Positions 41,020-50,510 of a DNA stretch of 64,000 bases are shown here, in pieces. Under the pieces are notes generated by a model. It was given only the letters and a program-made list of their open reading frames with translations. It was not told the DNA's origin and ran no database searches. Source of the stretch: Chromatiaceae bacterium (GTDB lineage: Bacteria > Pseudomonadota > Gammaproteobacteria > Chromatiales > Chromatiaceae); assembly GCA_024235255.1 (NCBI GenBank), contig JACKMT010000003.1:434001-498000 (forward strand), read 5' to 3'. The position numbers and the translations under genes were made by a program. The first letter of the stretch is position 1, and each line of letters begins with the position of its first letter.

Positions 41020-41955
41020 ATGGGAACAATTGACGCACATCAGCCGGTGCTTTTCGCTGAAGCGCTGGCGGCCTTGGTTGTTCAGCCAGCGGGATGTTAC
41101 GTGGACGGGACCTTCGGCCGGGGAGGGCATTCTGCTGCGATCCTGGAGCGGTTGGGTCCGGCCGGGCGGCTGTTGGCGTTGGATAAGGACCCCGAAGCGA
41201 TCAGCCAGGGTGCGGACTTATTTGTGGGTGAGTCGAGGTTGATACTGCGGCATAGCGCTTTTTCCCGGCTGCAGGAGCTGATTGAAGCGCTCGGATGGAG
41301 AGGAAAAGTTGACGGCATACTGCTAGACCTGGGTGTCTCCTCGCCGCAGCTCGACCAGCCCGGGCGCGGCTTCAGTTTCCTGGCGGACGGACCACTGGAT
41401 ATGCGCATGGACAACAGTCGCGGCACCCCGGCTTCCACCTGGCTGGCGTCCGCCGAGGCTGCAGAGATAGCAGACGTGCTGAGGAGATTCGGCGAAGAGC
41501 GGTTTGCCAGGCGGATCGCAGCGGGTGTGGTGGCTGCCAGGGAGGTTGCTCCGGTAACGACGACCGGACGGTTGGCCGAGATAATCGCCGCCGCGGTTCC
41601 GGTCAGGGAGAAGCACAAGCACCCGGCGACGCGCAGTTTTCAGGCGATTCGGATATTCATCAACGAAGAGCTGCAGGAGCTGCAACAGTGCCTTGCGCAG
41701 ACGCTGTCGGTGTTGGCTCCCGGCGGACGGTTGGTAGTGATCAGCTTCCATTCGCTGGAGGATCGTATCGTCAAACGCTTCATGCGCGACCAGGCACGGG
41801 GAGACGATTTTCCGCCGGGTGTCCCGGTGACCCGTTCGCAGCTGCATCCGTTGCTGAAGCGGGTGGGCAAGACGATACGGCCATCACCGCTTGAGGTGAG
41901 TCGTAACCAGCGTTCCAGAAGTGCCGTGATGCGTGTGGCAGAACGTCTGTCATGA
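41020..41955 (+). CDS. rsmH: 16S rRNA (cytosine-1402-N4)-methyltransferase
   Basis: It methylates N4 of C1402 in 16S rRNA with SAM. The 311 residues have YVDGTFGRGGHSAAILERLG for SAM binding, ILLDLGVSSPQLDQPGRGFS and the C-terminal VVISFHSLEDRIVKRFMRDQ, all classic RsmH (MraW) segments. It follows mraZ by 2 bp and overlaps ftsL by 4 bp, the standard gene order of the cluster. Confidence 0.97.
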   Translation: MGTIDAHQPVLFAEALAALVVQPAGCYVDGTFGRGGHSAAILERLGPAGRLLALDKDPEAISQGADLFVGESRLILRHSAFSRLQELIEALGWRGKVDGILLDLGVSSPQLDQPGRGFSFLADGPLDMRMDNSRGTPASTWLASAEAAEIADVLRRFGEERFARRIAAGVVAAREVAPVTTTGRLAEIIAAAVPVREKHKHPATRSFQAIRIFINEELQELQQCLAQTLSVLAPGGRLVVISFHSLEDRIVKRFMRDQARGDDFPPGVPVTRSQLHPLLKRVGKTIRPSPLEVSRNQRSRSAVMRVAERLS

Positions 41956-42224
41956 ACTTGCGGCAGCTGCTGGTGATCGTGTTCCTGGGGGCCGCTGTGC
42001 TGTTGACCTCCATCGGTGTGGTGCACGCCAAATACAGTTCAAGGAAGTATTTCGTCGAGTTGCAGAAATTGCGTCTGCAGCAGGATGAACTGGATGTTGA
42101 GTGGGGCAGACTACAGCTGGAACAGAGCACCTGGGCTACCGAACATCGTGTGGAAAGTATAGCCCGGGGAAAATTGAACATGCGCATACCCTCGGCTGAA
42201 GAGGTGATGGTGATCAAACCTTGA
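41952..42224 (+). CDS. ftsL: cell division protein FtsL
   Basis: A 90-residue bitopic membrane protein of the divisome that works with FtsB and FtsQ to activate FtsWI. One membrane helix (LLVIVFLGAAVLLTSIGVVH) at residues 5-25 is followed by a periplasmic leucine-rich coiled coil (LQKLRLQQDELDVEWGRLQL). It has the small size and the 4-bp overlaps on both sides expected of ftsL. Sequence conservation in this family is low, so position is part of the evidence. Confidence 0.93.
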   Translation: MNLRQLLVIVFLGAAVLLTSIGVVHAKYSSRKYFVELQKLRLQQDELDVEWGRLQLEQSTWATEHRVESIARGKLNMRIPSAEEVMVIKP

Positions 42225-43984
42225 ACAACAGCGGTACATCCAAAAGCAGAACACGGGTGGTGAAAGCGGCCGGCCGGATGCCGAGCTATCGTGCCCGCAG
42301 CTGGAGTCTGGTCGGCATCCTGGCGATTGCTGCGCTGGCACTGGTCTGGCGTGCAGTTGACCAGCAGATTTTTGAAACCGATTTTTTGCAGGACGAAGGC
42401 GAACGTCGTCACCTGCGCGCGGTGGAGGTGCCCGCTCATCGGGGTATGATCACCGACCGCACCGGCGAGCCGCTGGCCATCAGCACGCCGGTGGATTCCG
42501 TCTGGGCAAATCCGCGCATCCTTGCGCCAGACCGGCGGGCACTGGAACCGTTGGCAAAGGCACTCGGCATGAAGGCGGACGATCTTCGGCAGACTTTGGC
42601 CAAACGCAGCAACCGCGCATTCGTCTACCTGAAACGGCGGATAAATCCGGAGACAGCGGCAGCGGTCAGCAAACTGCTGGAAGAGGGGAAGATCAAAGGC
42701 GTCGGATTGGAGCGGGGATACCGGCGTTATTACCCGGGTGGAGAAGTATTTGCCCATGTGGTCGGATTTACCGACATGGACGACGTCGGTCAGGAAGGCG
42801 CCGAACTGGCTTACGAATCATGGTTGCGCAGCACACCGGGTAAAAAACTGGTGATTCGCGATGGCCACGCCAGGGTGGTGCGCGATGTCGAGAGTATTCA
42901 GGCGCCCGTGGAAGGCAAGAATCTGGCGCTCAGCATCGACCGCCGGCTGCAGTACCTTGCCTACCGGGAGTTGAAGAGCGCGGTAAAGCAGCATCAGGCA
43001 CAGTCCGGATCAGCTGTGATTCTGGACGTGCGCAGCGGGGAAGTGCTGGCGATGGTCAACCAGCCTGCCTACAACCCGAACGGCAAAAAAGGGGGACGCC
43101 CCGGCCGCTTCCGAAATCGGGCGGTGACGGATGTATTCGAGCCTGGTTCAACGATGAAGCCGTTTACCGTGGCCGCGGCGCTGGAGTCCGGCCGCTACCA
43201 GCCGGCGTCCGTTATCGATACCACGCCCGGTTTTCTGCAGGTCGGCAGGAATCGGGTGCGGGATCACCACAATCTCGGTGTTATCGATGTAGCAACGATT
43301 ATCAGGAAATCCAGCAATGTTGGGGTTAGTAAGATTGCGCTGGACCTCACTGGCGAGCAGCTCTGGGATCTCTATTCAAAGATGGGATTCGGAGAAACCA
43401 CCGGCGTGGGTTTTCCCGGTGAGGTTGGCGGGCAACTAACCCCCTACCAGAGCTGGGCAAGAATCGAACAGGCCACCTTGTCGTTCGGTTACGGGCTGTC
43501 TGTCACCAGTCTGCAGCTGGCCAGGGCATACGCAGTTTTTGCAAGTGGCGGTGTAAAGCGCCCGGTCTCGCTGGTGCGGGTCGAGCAGCCGGTTGAAGGG
43601 AAGCCCATTATCAGCAGGGCAACCGCACGTGCTATGGTCGAAATGATGGAGTCGGTGGTCAGTCGGGAGGGCACGGCACAGCAGGCGGCGGTGGCGGGAT
43701 ACCGGGTGGCGGGCAAGACCGGGACGGTCAAGAAGAGCATCTCGGGCGGTTACTCGGAAGACCGCTACCTGTCGGTGTTTGCCGGGCTGGCACCGGTCAG
43801 CGATCCGCGACTGGTGATGGTCGTCATGATCGACGACCCGCAGGGTAAGAAATACTACGGCGGAGAAGTTGCTGCACCGGTGTTCGCGAAAGTGATGTCC
43901 GGTGCATTGCGTCTTTTGAATATCGCCCCTGACGACATGGAGCGATATGGCGTTCGCCTGGCTGCGGCACGGGGAAGCGAATGA
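42221..43984 (+). CDS. ftsI: septal peptidoglycan transpeptidase FtsI (PBP3)
   Basis: The class B penicillin-binding protein of the divisome, 587 residues. A membrane anchor lies near residues 27-45, then the dimerisation domain (EVPAHRGMITDRTGEPLAIS) and the transpeptidase with S310-T-M-K313 (EPGSTMKPF), the SSN motif in KSSNVGVSK and KTG in VAGKTGTVKK. The start is taken as a TTG overlapping the ftsL stop codon; an ATG 18 codons later is the alternative. It overlaps murE by 4 bp. Confidence 0.96.
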   Translation: MNNSGTSKSRTRVVKAAGRMPSYRARSWSLVGILAIAALALVWRAVDQQIFETDFLQDEGERRHLRAVEVPAHRGMITDRTGEPLAISTPVDSVWANPRILAPDRRALEPLAKALGMKADDLRQTLAKRSNRAFVYLKRRINPETAAAVSKLLEEGKIKGVGLERGYRRYYPGGEVFAHVVGFTDMDDVGQEGAELAYESWLRSTPGKKLVIRDGHARVVRDVESIQAPVEGKNLALSIDRRLQYLAYRELKSAVKQHQAQSGSAVILDVRSGEVLAMVNQPAYNPNGKKGGRPGRFRNRAVTDVFEPGSTMKPFTVAAALESGRYQPASVIDTTPGFLQVGRNRVRDHHNLGVIDVATIIRKSSNVGVSKIALDLTGEQLWDLYSKMGFGETTGVGFPGEVGGQLTPYQSWARIEQATLSFGYGLSVTSLQLARAYAVFASGGVKRPVSLVRVEQPVEGKPIISRATARAMVEMMESVVSREGTAQQAAVAGYRVAGKTGTVKKSISGGYSEDRYLSVFAGLAPVSDPRLVMVVMIDDPQGKKYYGGEVAAPVFAKVMSGALRLLNIAPDDMERYGVRLAAARGSE

Positions 43985-45516
43985 CGCCGGCCGAACAGCT
44001 ATCATCCGGTGTGCGTCTGGGGCTGTTGCTGGACGGGCTCACCGACATTGGCGGAGCCGGCGCGCTCGAGGTGACATCCCTCACCCTCGACAGCCGCAAG
44101 GTGCGCGAGGGGAGTCTGTTCCTGGCCTGTGCGGGAAGCCGCAGCCATGGTCTGGCCTATCTCTCCCAGGCGTTGCAGAACGGTGCCGCGGCGGTGGCTT
44201 GGGAGCCTAACCAAAACTGGACGGTCGATGCGTTGCGGGACATGGCGCTTCCGGCAGCTGTTGCGCTGCTGCCGGTCACCGATCTTGGGGCCAGAGTCAG
44301 CCAGATCGCCGGCAGGTTCTACGGCCATCCGGGCCGGGAAATGGTGCTGATCGGCATTACCGGCACCAACGGTAAAACCAGTTGCACGCAATATATCGCT
44401 CGGGCTATGTCTCCCACCAGACGCTGCGCAACGATCGGCACGCTGGGAATCGGCTTTGCCGACGCGCTCCGGGAAGGTACCCATACCACGCCCGACCCAG
44501 TGGCGCTGCAGTCGGCGCTGGCGGAGCTCAGGCAGGCCGGCGCAGATGCCGTGGCGATGGAGGTCTCCTCGCATGCGCTGGATCAGGGACGGGTTGCGGC
44601 ACTCGAGTTTGATGTCGCGGTATTCACCAATCTGACCCGCGATCACCTAGATTATCACGCCAGTTTCAGCGCCTACGGCGAAGCCAAGCGGCGCCTGTTT
44701 CAGATGCCCGGATTGAAAGCCTGGGTCATCAACCTGGACGATGCCTTCGGGCAGTCATTGCTGAGAGACGCGCCCGAGGATGTAATCACCATCGGTTACG
44801 GCCAAAGTGCCGACCGCAGCTACAGTAGCCGGGTAACGTACAGGGTTTGGGCCAACTCGGTGGAGTCGGACGACGCGGGCATGCGTATCGACCTGGAGAC
44901 CAGCTGGGGCAATGGCCGGATCAACACACGGCTGCTTGGCCGCTTCAATGTCAGCAACCTGCTCGCAGTCGCAGCGGTACTGCTGCAGCAGGGGATTCCT
45001 CTCTCCGATGTACTCGACAGAATTGCAGGTCTGAGCACGGTGCCGGGCCGCATGGAGCGTATCGGCGGCAACGGTCAGCCACTGGTGATTGTTGACTACG
45101 CGCACACGCCGGATGCGCTGGAGCATGTATTGGGCGCCAGCCGCGCGCATACCCGCGGCCGGCTGTTTTGCGTATTCGGCTGCGGCGGCGACCGCGACAG
45201 CGGCAAACGCCCGGAGATGGCGGCGATTTCCGAAGCGCTTGCCGATCGGGTGATTGTCACCGATGACAATCCCAGGAACGAGGATGGCGACAACATCGTT
45301 GCGGATATTCTCAAAGGTATGAGAGCACCGGAACGGGTACGGGTGGAACGCAACCGGGGTAATGCGATTCGCCTGGCGATACGCGAGGCGGCAGCCGGTG
45401 ATGTGGTCCTGGTGGCCGGCAAGGGGCATGAGAACTATCAGCAGATTGGCGCGACCCGGTTGCCGTTTGACGACCGGGAGCAGGTGCGCCTGGCGCTGGC
45501 GGAGCAGGCGCGATGA
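43981..45516 (+). CDS. murE: UDP-MurNAc-tripeptide synthetase (meso-DAP adding)
   Basis: It adds meso-diaminopimelate to UDP-MurNAc-L-Ala-D-Glu with ATP. The 511 residues contain ATP loop ITGTNGKTSCTQYIA, the carbamylated-lysine region and TDDNPRNEDGD; the DNPR motif is the known marker for DAP rather than lysine as substrate. It starts in ATGA overlap with ftsI and ends in ATGA overlap with murF. Confidence 0.97.
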   Translation: MTPAEQLSSGVRLGLLLDGLTDIGGAGALEVTSLTLDSRKVREGSLFLACAGSRSHGLAYLSQALQNGAAAVAWEPNQNWTVDALRDMALPAAVALLPVTDLGARVSQIAGRFYGHPGREMVLIGITGTNGKTSCTQYIARAMSPTRRCATIGTLGIGFADALREGTHTTPDPVALQSALAELRQAGADAVAMEVSSHALDQGRVAALEFDVAVFTNLTRDHLDYHASFSAYGEAKRRLFQMPGLKAWVINLDDAFGQSLLRDAPEDVITIGYGQSADRSYSSRVTYRVWANSVESDDAGMRIDLETSWGNGRINTRLLGRFNVSNLLAVAAVLLQQGIPLSDVLDRIAGLSTVPGRMERIGGNGQPLVIVDYAHTPDALEHVLGASRAHTRGRLFCVFGCGGDRDSGKRPEMAAISEALADRVIVTDDNPRNEDGDNIVADILKGMRAPERVRVERNRGNAIRLAIREAAAGDVVLVAGKGHENYQQIGATRLPFDDREQVRLALAEQAR

Positions 45517-46877
45517 TCGCATTTACCCTCTCCCGCCTCTGTATGCCGCTGGCAGGCGAACTGATCGGCTGCGACACCGAGTTCAGAGCAGTCAGCACGG
45601 ATACCCGCACGATCGCACCGGGCGATCTTTTTGTCGCGCTCAAAGGGCCGAATTTCGATGGCCACGACTATCTGGAGAAGGCGGCTGAGTGCGGCGCGGC
45701 AGCGGCCATCGTGAGCCGTCCTGCGCCGGCGGAGTTGTCCGCGCTGATCGTCAAGGATACCCGCATCGCGCTCGGCAGACTGGCTGCGCTCTGGCGTAAG
45801 CAATGTATCGCGCCGCTGATCGCGGTTACCGGCAGCAACGGCAAAACCACGGTCAAAGAGATGATTGCCGCCATTCTGGGCCGGCGCGGCAAGGTGCTGG
45901 CCAGCAGAGGCAACTACAACAACGATATCGGATTGCCGCTGACCCTGATGCGGCTGCAGGAGCAGGATTATGCCGTAGTGGAGATGGGCGCCAATAAGTC
46001 CGGAGAGATCGCCAATCTCAGCAATATTGCAGCGCCGGACACGGTCGTGATCACCAATGCAGGCCGCGCACACATCGAAGGATTCGGCAGCCTCGAAGGT
46101 GTTGCCAGGGCAAAGTCAGAGATCCTGGAGGGACTCCGAGCCGACGGCTGTTTTGTGCTCAATGCTGACGATCCCTGGGCCGATTTCTGGCGCGCGCGGG
46201 CGGGATCGCATCGTGTGAAGAGCTTCGGCGTGGTGCATCCGGCAGATGTCACCAGCCCTAGGGATGCACTGACGCTGCAATGGAGCGAGTCAGGCTTCGT
46301 CAGCCGTTTCCCGGTCTCCACGCCGGACGGTGAAGGAGAAATCCGGCTTGCCCTGGCCGGCAGTCACAACCGGATGAATGCGCTTGCCGCGATCGCCGCC
46401 GCGCAGACGGCTGGCGCCGCCTGGGATGATATTCAGACCGGACTGGCACTGCTCAAACCGGTTCCCGGCCGGCTGCAGCCCCTCGCCGGCGACAATGGCA
46501 TCGGCATCATCAACGACAGCTACAACGCCAATCCGGATTCGGTAAAAGCGGCGATCGACATGCTTGCCACTGCACCGGGCAGGCGCTGGCTGGTGCTGGG
46601 TGAGCTGGCGGAGATGGGCGAGGATGGATCCGCTTTTTACCGCGAGTTGGGTGAGTACGCCAATCGGTCGGGCATCGACCGGTTATACGCGCTGGGCAAC
46701 GCCGGCCAAGCAGCAGCGATGCTGGGGGAGAGCGGCGCGACCTTCACTACCCGCCAACAGATGATCGATCGCTTGCGCGCCGAGTTGCGGCCGGGCGACC
46801 GGGTGCTGGTGAAAGGGTCCCGCTCTGCCGCCATGGAGCGGGTCGTACAGGCGCTGTGCGCTGAGGGAGGCGCCTGA
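45513..46877 (+). CDS. murF: UDP-MurNAc-pentapeptide synthetase
   Basis: It adds D-Ala-D-Ala to the UDP-MurNAc tripeptide. The 454 residues have ITGSNGKTTVKEMIAAIL, the metal and substrate region GNYNNDIGLPLTLM and INDSYNANPDSVKAAIDML, signature MurF motifs. Its stop codon shares a base with the mraY start (TGATG), so the two are probably translationally coupled. Confidence 0.97.
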   Translation: MIAFTLSRLCMPLAGELIGCDTEFRAVSTDTRTIAPGDLFVALKGPNFDGHDYLEKAAECGAAAAIVSRPAPAELSALIVKDTRIALGRLAALWRKQCIAPLIAVTGSNGKTTVKEMIAAILGRRGKVLASRGNYNNDIGLPLTLMRLQEQDYAVVEMGANKSGEIANLSNIAAPDTVVITNAGRAHIEGFGSLEGVARAKSEILEGLRADGCFVLNADDPWADFWRARAGSHRVKSFGVVHPADVTSPRDALTLQWSESGFVSRFPVSTPDGEGEIRLALAGSHNRMNALAAIAAAQTAGAAWDDIQTGLALLKPVPGRLQPLAGDNGIGIINDSYNANPDSVKAAIDMLATAPGRRWLVLGELAEMGEDGSAFYRELGEYANRSGIDRLYALGNAGQAAAMLGESGATFTTRQQMIDRLRAELRPGDRVLVKGSRSAAMERVVQALCAEGGA

Positions 46878-47959
46878 TGCTGCTCTATCTTGCTGAATAC
46901 CTCGCCCGTTTTCATACCGGCTTCAACGTGATTCAGTATCTGACGCTGCGCACGATATTCGGTGTGCTGACCGCGCTGGTCATCTCGTTTGTGGTCGGAC
47001 CGCTGATGATACGGCGGCTGACCTTCCATCAGATAGGGCAGACGGTGCGCAACGACGGTCCGCAGTCCCATCTCTCCAAGGCGGGCACGCCGACCATGGG
47101 CGGTGCGCTGCTGCTGGTCGCGGTGACAGTCAGTTCACTGCTGTGGGCGGATCTCGGTAATCGCTATGTCTGGGTTGTCATTGTCGTCACGCTGATGTTT
47201 GGCGTGATCGGGTTCGTCGACGACTACCGGAAGCTGGTGCTGCACGATCCCAAGGGGCTTGCCAGCCGTTACAAATACCTGTGGCAGTCGGCGGCGGGTG
47301 CCTGCGCCGCGATTTTTTTATATATGACCGCCGGATCCGTCACCGAAACCCAGCTGATCATACCCTTTGTGAAAACCGCGGTGATCGATATGGGCCCCTG
47401 GTTCATGCTACTGGCCTATTTCGTCATCGTCGGATCGAGCAACGCGGTGAATCTGACCGATGGACTCGACGGACTGGCGATCATGCCGACCGTGCTGGTG
47501 GCGGGTGCGCTGGCTATATTTGCCTACGCCTCGGGGCATGCGCAGATCGCCAACTATCTGCTGATACCGCAGATCAAAGGGGTCGGAGAGCTGGCAGTAT
47601 TCTGCGGTGCACTGGCCGGCGCCGGTCTTGGGTTTCTCTGGTTCAATGCTTATCCCGCTCAAGTTTTCATGGGCGACGTGGGTGCGTTGGCGCTCGGCGC
47701 CGCACTGGGTGTGGTGGCGGTCATGGTTCGTCAGGAGCTGGTACTGCTGATCATGGGCGGCGTCTTCGTGATGGAGACGGTCTCGGTCATCCTGCAGGTG
47801 GTTTCGTTCAAGCTCACCGGCAGGCGAATTTTCCGCATGGCTCCGTTGCACCACCATTTTGAGTTGAAGGGGTGGCCGGAACCGAGAGTCATCGTCCGTT
47901 TTTGGATCGTTACCGTCATTCTGGTGCTGATCGGGCTTGCCAGCCTGAAGATCAGATGA
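46877..47959 (+). CDS. mraY: phospho-MurNAc-pentapeptide transferase MraY
   Basis: A ten-helix inner-membrane enzyme that links phospho-MurNAc-pentapeptide to undecaprenyl phosphate, forming lipid I. The 360 residues include KAGTPTMGGALLLVAVTVSS, FVDDYRKLVLHDPKGL with the catalytic aspartates, NLTDGLDGLAI and the histidine motif FRMAPLHHHFELKGWPE. Length and motifs are fully typical. murD begins 10 bp later. Confidence 0.98.
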   Translation: MLLYLAEYLARFHTGFNVIQYLTLRTIFGVLTALVISFVVGPLMIRRLTFHQIGQTVRNDGPQSHLSKAGTPTMGGALLLVAVTVSSLLWADLGNRYVWVVIVVTLMFGVIGFVDDYRKLVLHDPKGLASRYKYLWQSAAGACAAIFLYMTAGSVTETQLIIPFVKTAVIDMGPWFMLLAYFVIVGSSNAVNLTDGLDGLAIMPTVLVAGALAIFAYASGHAQIANYLLIPQIKGVGELAVFCGALAGAGLGFLWFNAYPAQVFMGDVGALALGAALGVVAVMVRQELVLLIMGGVFVMETVSVILQVVSFKLTGRRIFRMAPLHHHFELKGWPEPRVIVRFWIVTVILVLIGLASLKIR

Positions 47960-47969
47960 GCTGGACGGC

Positions 47970-49349
47970 ATGAGCAGGGAGATAAAAAGAGAGGTGCGCA
48001 AGCTACGGGAGAGACGGCGTAAGACGCTGATAGTGGGTCTCGGCAAGACCGGGCTCTCCTGTGCCCGTTATCTCTCTTCCCGCGGTGTCCCGCTGGCGGT
48101 CACCGACAGCCGCGAGCTGCCGCCGGCGCTGGCGCAGCTGCGCGAGGAGCTGCCCGACGCGGCGCTGTTTCTTGGCGGATTCAACGCAGCCGCGTTCAAT
48201 GCCGCCGAGCGGTTGATCGTCTCACCGGGTGTGCCGCTGAATGAGCCGTTGATACAACAGGCGATTGCGCAGGGCGTGTCGGTACTGGGCGATATCGAGC
48301 TCTTCTGTCAGGTGGTGAATGCACCCTATGTAGCGATCACCGGATCGAACGGCAAGAGCACGGTGACCAGCCTGTTCGGCGAGATGGCAACCGCCCAGCT
48401 CGGGCGGGTGAGGGTTGGCGGCAATCTTGGTCAACCGGCACTGGAACTGCTGGAGGAGGGTGTGGACCTCTACGTGCTGGAGCTATCCAGCTTTCAGCTG
48501 GAGACCACCAGTTCATTAAGGCCGGCAGCGGCGACGGTCCTCAATCTGGTTCCCGATCATCTCGACCGGTATGCGGACTACCAATCTTATGTCGAAGCGA
48601 AGCGCAAAGTTTACGCGAATGCGGCAATCGGCGTGTTTAACCGGGACGATGCCGGTGTGATGGCGATGCACGGGGGGAATGAGAAGAGTCTGTTCTATTC
48701 GCTTGGCGAACCGGCGGAAAATGAGTTCGGGGTACGCACTTATCAAGGGGAAAGCTGGCTTGCCTGGGGCGAAACGTTGCTGCTTCCGGTTTCCGGACTG
48801 TTGCTTCAGGGGCGCCACAACCAGGCCAATGCACTGGCTGCGCTGGCATTGGGAACAGCGCTTAATCTCTCTATGGAGGGGATGCTCGCAACGCTCAAAC
48901 AGTACCGCGGTATGCCCCATCGCACGCAGTTCGTCAGAGAGCGCCGCGCGGTGCGCTGGTACAACGATTCCAAAGGCACCAACCCCGGTGCGTGTATTGC
49001 CGCGCTGCAGGGACTGTACTCGGGGGATGGCGAATCACGTATCGTGCTGATTGCCGGCGGCGAGGGGAAAGGTGCGGATTTTACTGTGTTGGCGCCGGTG
49101 GTAGCACGGACCGCCCGCTGTGTGATTCTGTTCGGGCGCGATGCCCGGATTATCGAGCAGGCGCTGGGAGCGGGCGTTCCGGTGTTCCAGACCAAGGATT
49201 TAAGCGCTGCGGTAACGCTGGCGGCTGAGCAGGCGCTGCCGGGTGACAGTGTACTGCTGTCGCCGGCCTGCGCCAGCTTCGATATGTTTCGCAACTACGA
49301 GCAGCGCGGTGAGCGGTTTATGGAGCTGGTCGGGAGGCTGGAGGCATGA
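47970..49349 (+). CDS. murD: UDP-MurNAc-L-alanine--D-glutamate ligase
   Basis: It adds D-glutamate to UDP-MurNAc-L-Ala. The 459 residues have an N-terminal dinucleotide-like fold after a basic extension of about 20 residues (REIKREVRKLRERRRKTLIV), ATP loop ITGSNGKSTVTSLFGEM, and NDSKGTNPGACIAALQ. The basic extension is longer than in E. coli, and translation might begin further in, though no better start is visible. It overlaps ftsW by 4 bp. Confidence 0.96.
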   Translation: MSREIKREVRKLRERRRKTLIVGLGKTGLSCARYLSSRGVPLAVTDSRELPPALAQLREELPDAALFLGGFNAAAFNAAERLIVSPGVPLNEPLIQQAIAQGVSVLGDIELFCQVVNAPYVAITGSNGKSTVTSLFGEMATAQLGRVRVGGNLGQPALELLEEGVDLYVLELSSFQLETTSSLRPAAATVLNLVPDHLDRYADYQSYVEAKRKVYANAAIGVFNRDDAGVMAMHGGNEKSLFYSLGEPAENEFGVRTYQGESWLAWGETLLLPVSGLLLQGRHNQANALAALALGTALNLSMEGMLATLKQYRGMPHRTQFVRERRAVRWYNDSKGTNPGACIAALQGLYSGDGESRIVLIAGGEGKGADFTVLAPVVARTARCVILFGRDARIIEQALGAGVPVFQTKDLSAAVTLAAEQALPGDSVLLSPACASFDMFRNYEQRGERFMELVGRLEA

Positions 49350-50509
49350 CCGCCATGCAGCGCAGTCAGGCGACAACCGGCAGAGGCAAGCGCCTGTTGC
49401 CGCCGTTGGACTACGGGGTGATATTCGCCGCCGCCGCACTGCTCGGCCTGGGCCTGGTGATGGTGGCATCGGCAACCTTGCACCGCATCGGCGATGCACC
49501 CTTCTACTATTTCAACCGGCACCTGATTGCTTTGTCTCTAGGCATTATCAGCGCAGTGGCGCTCTTTTTTGTCCCGGTCAAACAGTGGCAGAAATCCGGT
49601 GCCGCGCTTGTTGTTCTCGGCCTTGTTCTGTTGCTGCTGGTGCTGGTGCCCGAAGTAGGACGCTCGGCCAACGGCGCCACCCGCTGGATTCCGCTCGGAC
49701 CATTCAACCTGCAAAGCTCCGAGTTCATGAAGCTGTTTCTGGTGGTTTATCTGGCCGGTTATCTGGTGCGAAGGCAGGAGGAGGTTGTTTCCAGCGTTTG
49801 GGGGGTTCTGAAACCGATGTTCCTGTTGTTGCTGGCATCCGTACTGATCATGCTGCAGCCAGATTTCGGCACCACTGCAGTGCTGCTGGTCACCGCCATG
49901 GGCATGCTGTTTCTGGGCGGCGTTCCGCTCTGGCAGTTCGGATTGTTGGCAGGACTGGCCGGCGCCGGCTTGGCAGGTCTGGTCTATTGGTCCCCCTACC
50001 GGCTGCTGCGAGTGACGACCTTTCTGGATCCCTGGGCCGATGTCGAGGGCAGCGGCTATCAGTTAGCCCAGGCATTGATTGCGTTTGGTCGCGGCGAGTG
50101 GCTTGGGGTCGGTCTCGGCAGCGGTATCCAAAAGCAGTTTTATCTGCCTGAGGCGCATACCGATTTCATAATGGCGGTGATCGGTGAAGAGTTGGGTCTG
50201 GCAGGCACCCTGGCGGTTATTCTGCTGTTTGCATTTATTGTTGCACGGGCATTTTCCGTGGCCGCCAAAGCCGAGCGCGCCGGATCCCGTTTTGCCGCCT
50301 TTGTTGCGCAGGGGGTTGGGCTGTGGGTCGGTATGCAGGCATTCATCAATATCGGTGTCAACGTGGGTCTGCTGCCTACCAAAGGTTTGACGCTGCCACT
50401 GATGAGCTATGGCGGCAACAGCATTATCGTCGCTTGCATCATCATTGCGATGCTGGTGCGGATCGACTACGAAATCAGTACCGGGTATCCAATGGAGCAC
50501 GGTGGGTGA
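49346..50509 (+). CDS. ftsW: septal peptidoglycan glycosyltransferase FtsW
   Basis: A SEDS-family polytopic membrane protein that polymerises lipid II at the septum with FtsI. The 387 residues show about ten hydrophobic helices, with GATRWIPLGPFNLQSSEFMK, LLQPDFGTTAVL and NIGVNVGLLPTKGLTLPLMS followed by YGGNSIIV, the SEDS signature. It begins in the murD stop codon and ends one base before the murG start. Confidence 0.97.
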   Translation: MTAMQRSQATTGRGKRLLPPLDYGVIFAAAALLGLGLVMVASATLHRIGDAPFYYFNRHLIALSLGIISAVALFFVPVKQWQKSGAALVVLGLVLLLLVLVPEVGRSANGATRWIPLGPFNLQSSEFMKLFLVVYLAGYLVRRQEEVVSSVWGVLKPMFLLLLASVLIMLQPDFGTTAVLLVTAMGMLFLGGVPLWQFGLLAGLAGAGLAGLVYWSPYRLLRVTTFLDPWADVEGSGYQLAQALIAFGRGEWLGVGLGSGIQKQFYLPEAHTDFIMAVIGEELGLAGTLAVILLFAFIVARAFSVAAKAERAGSRFAAFVAQGVGLWVGMQAFINIGVNVGLLPTKGLTLPLMSYGGNSIIVACIIIAMLVRIDYEISTGYPMEHGG

Positions 50510-50510
50510 A

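Noticed and set aside
49243..50151. 302-codon frame overlapping ftsW
   Set aside because: ftsW in another frame carries all SEDS motifs; this frame is a composition artefact.
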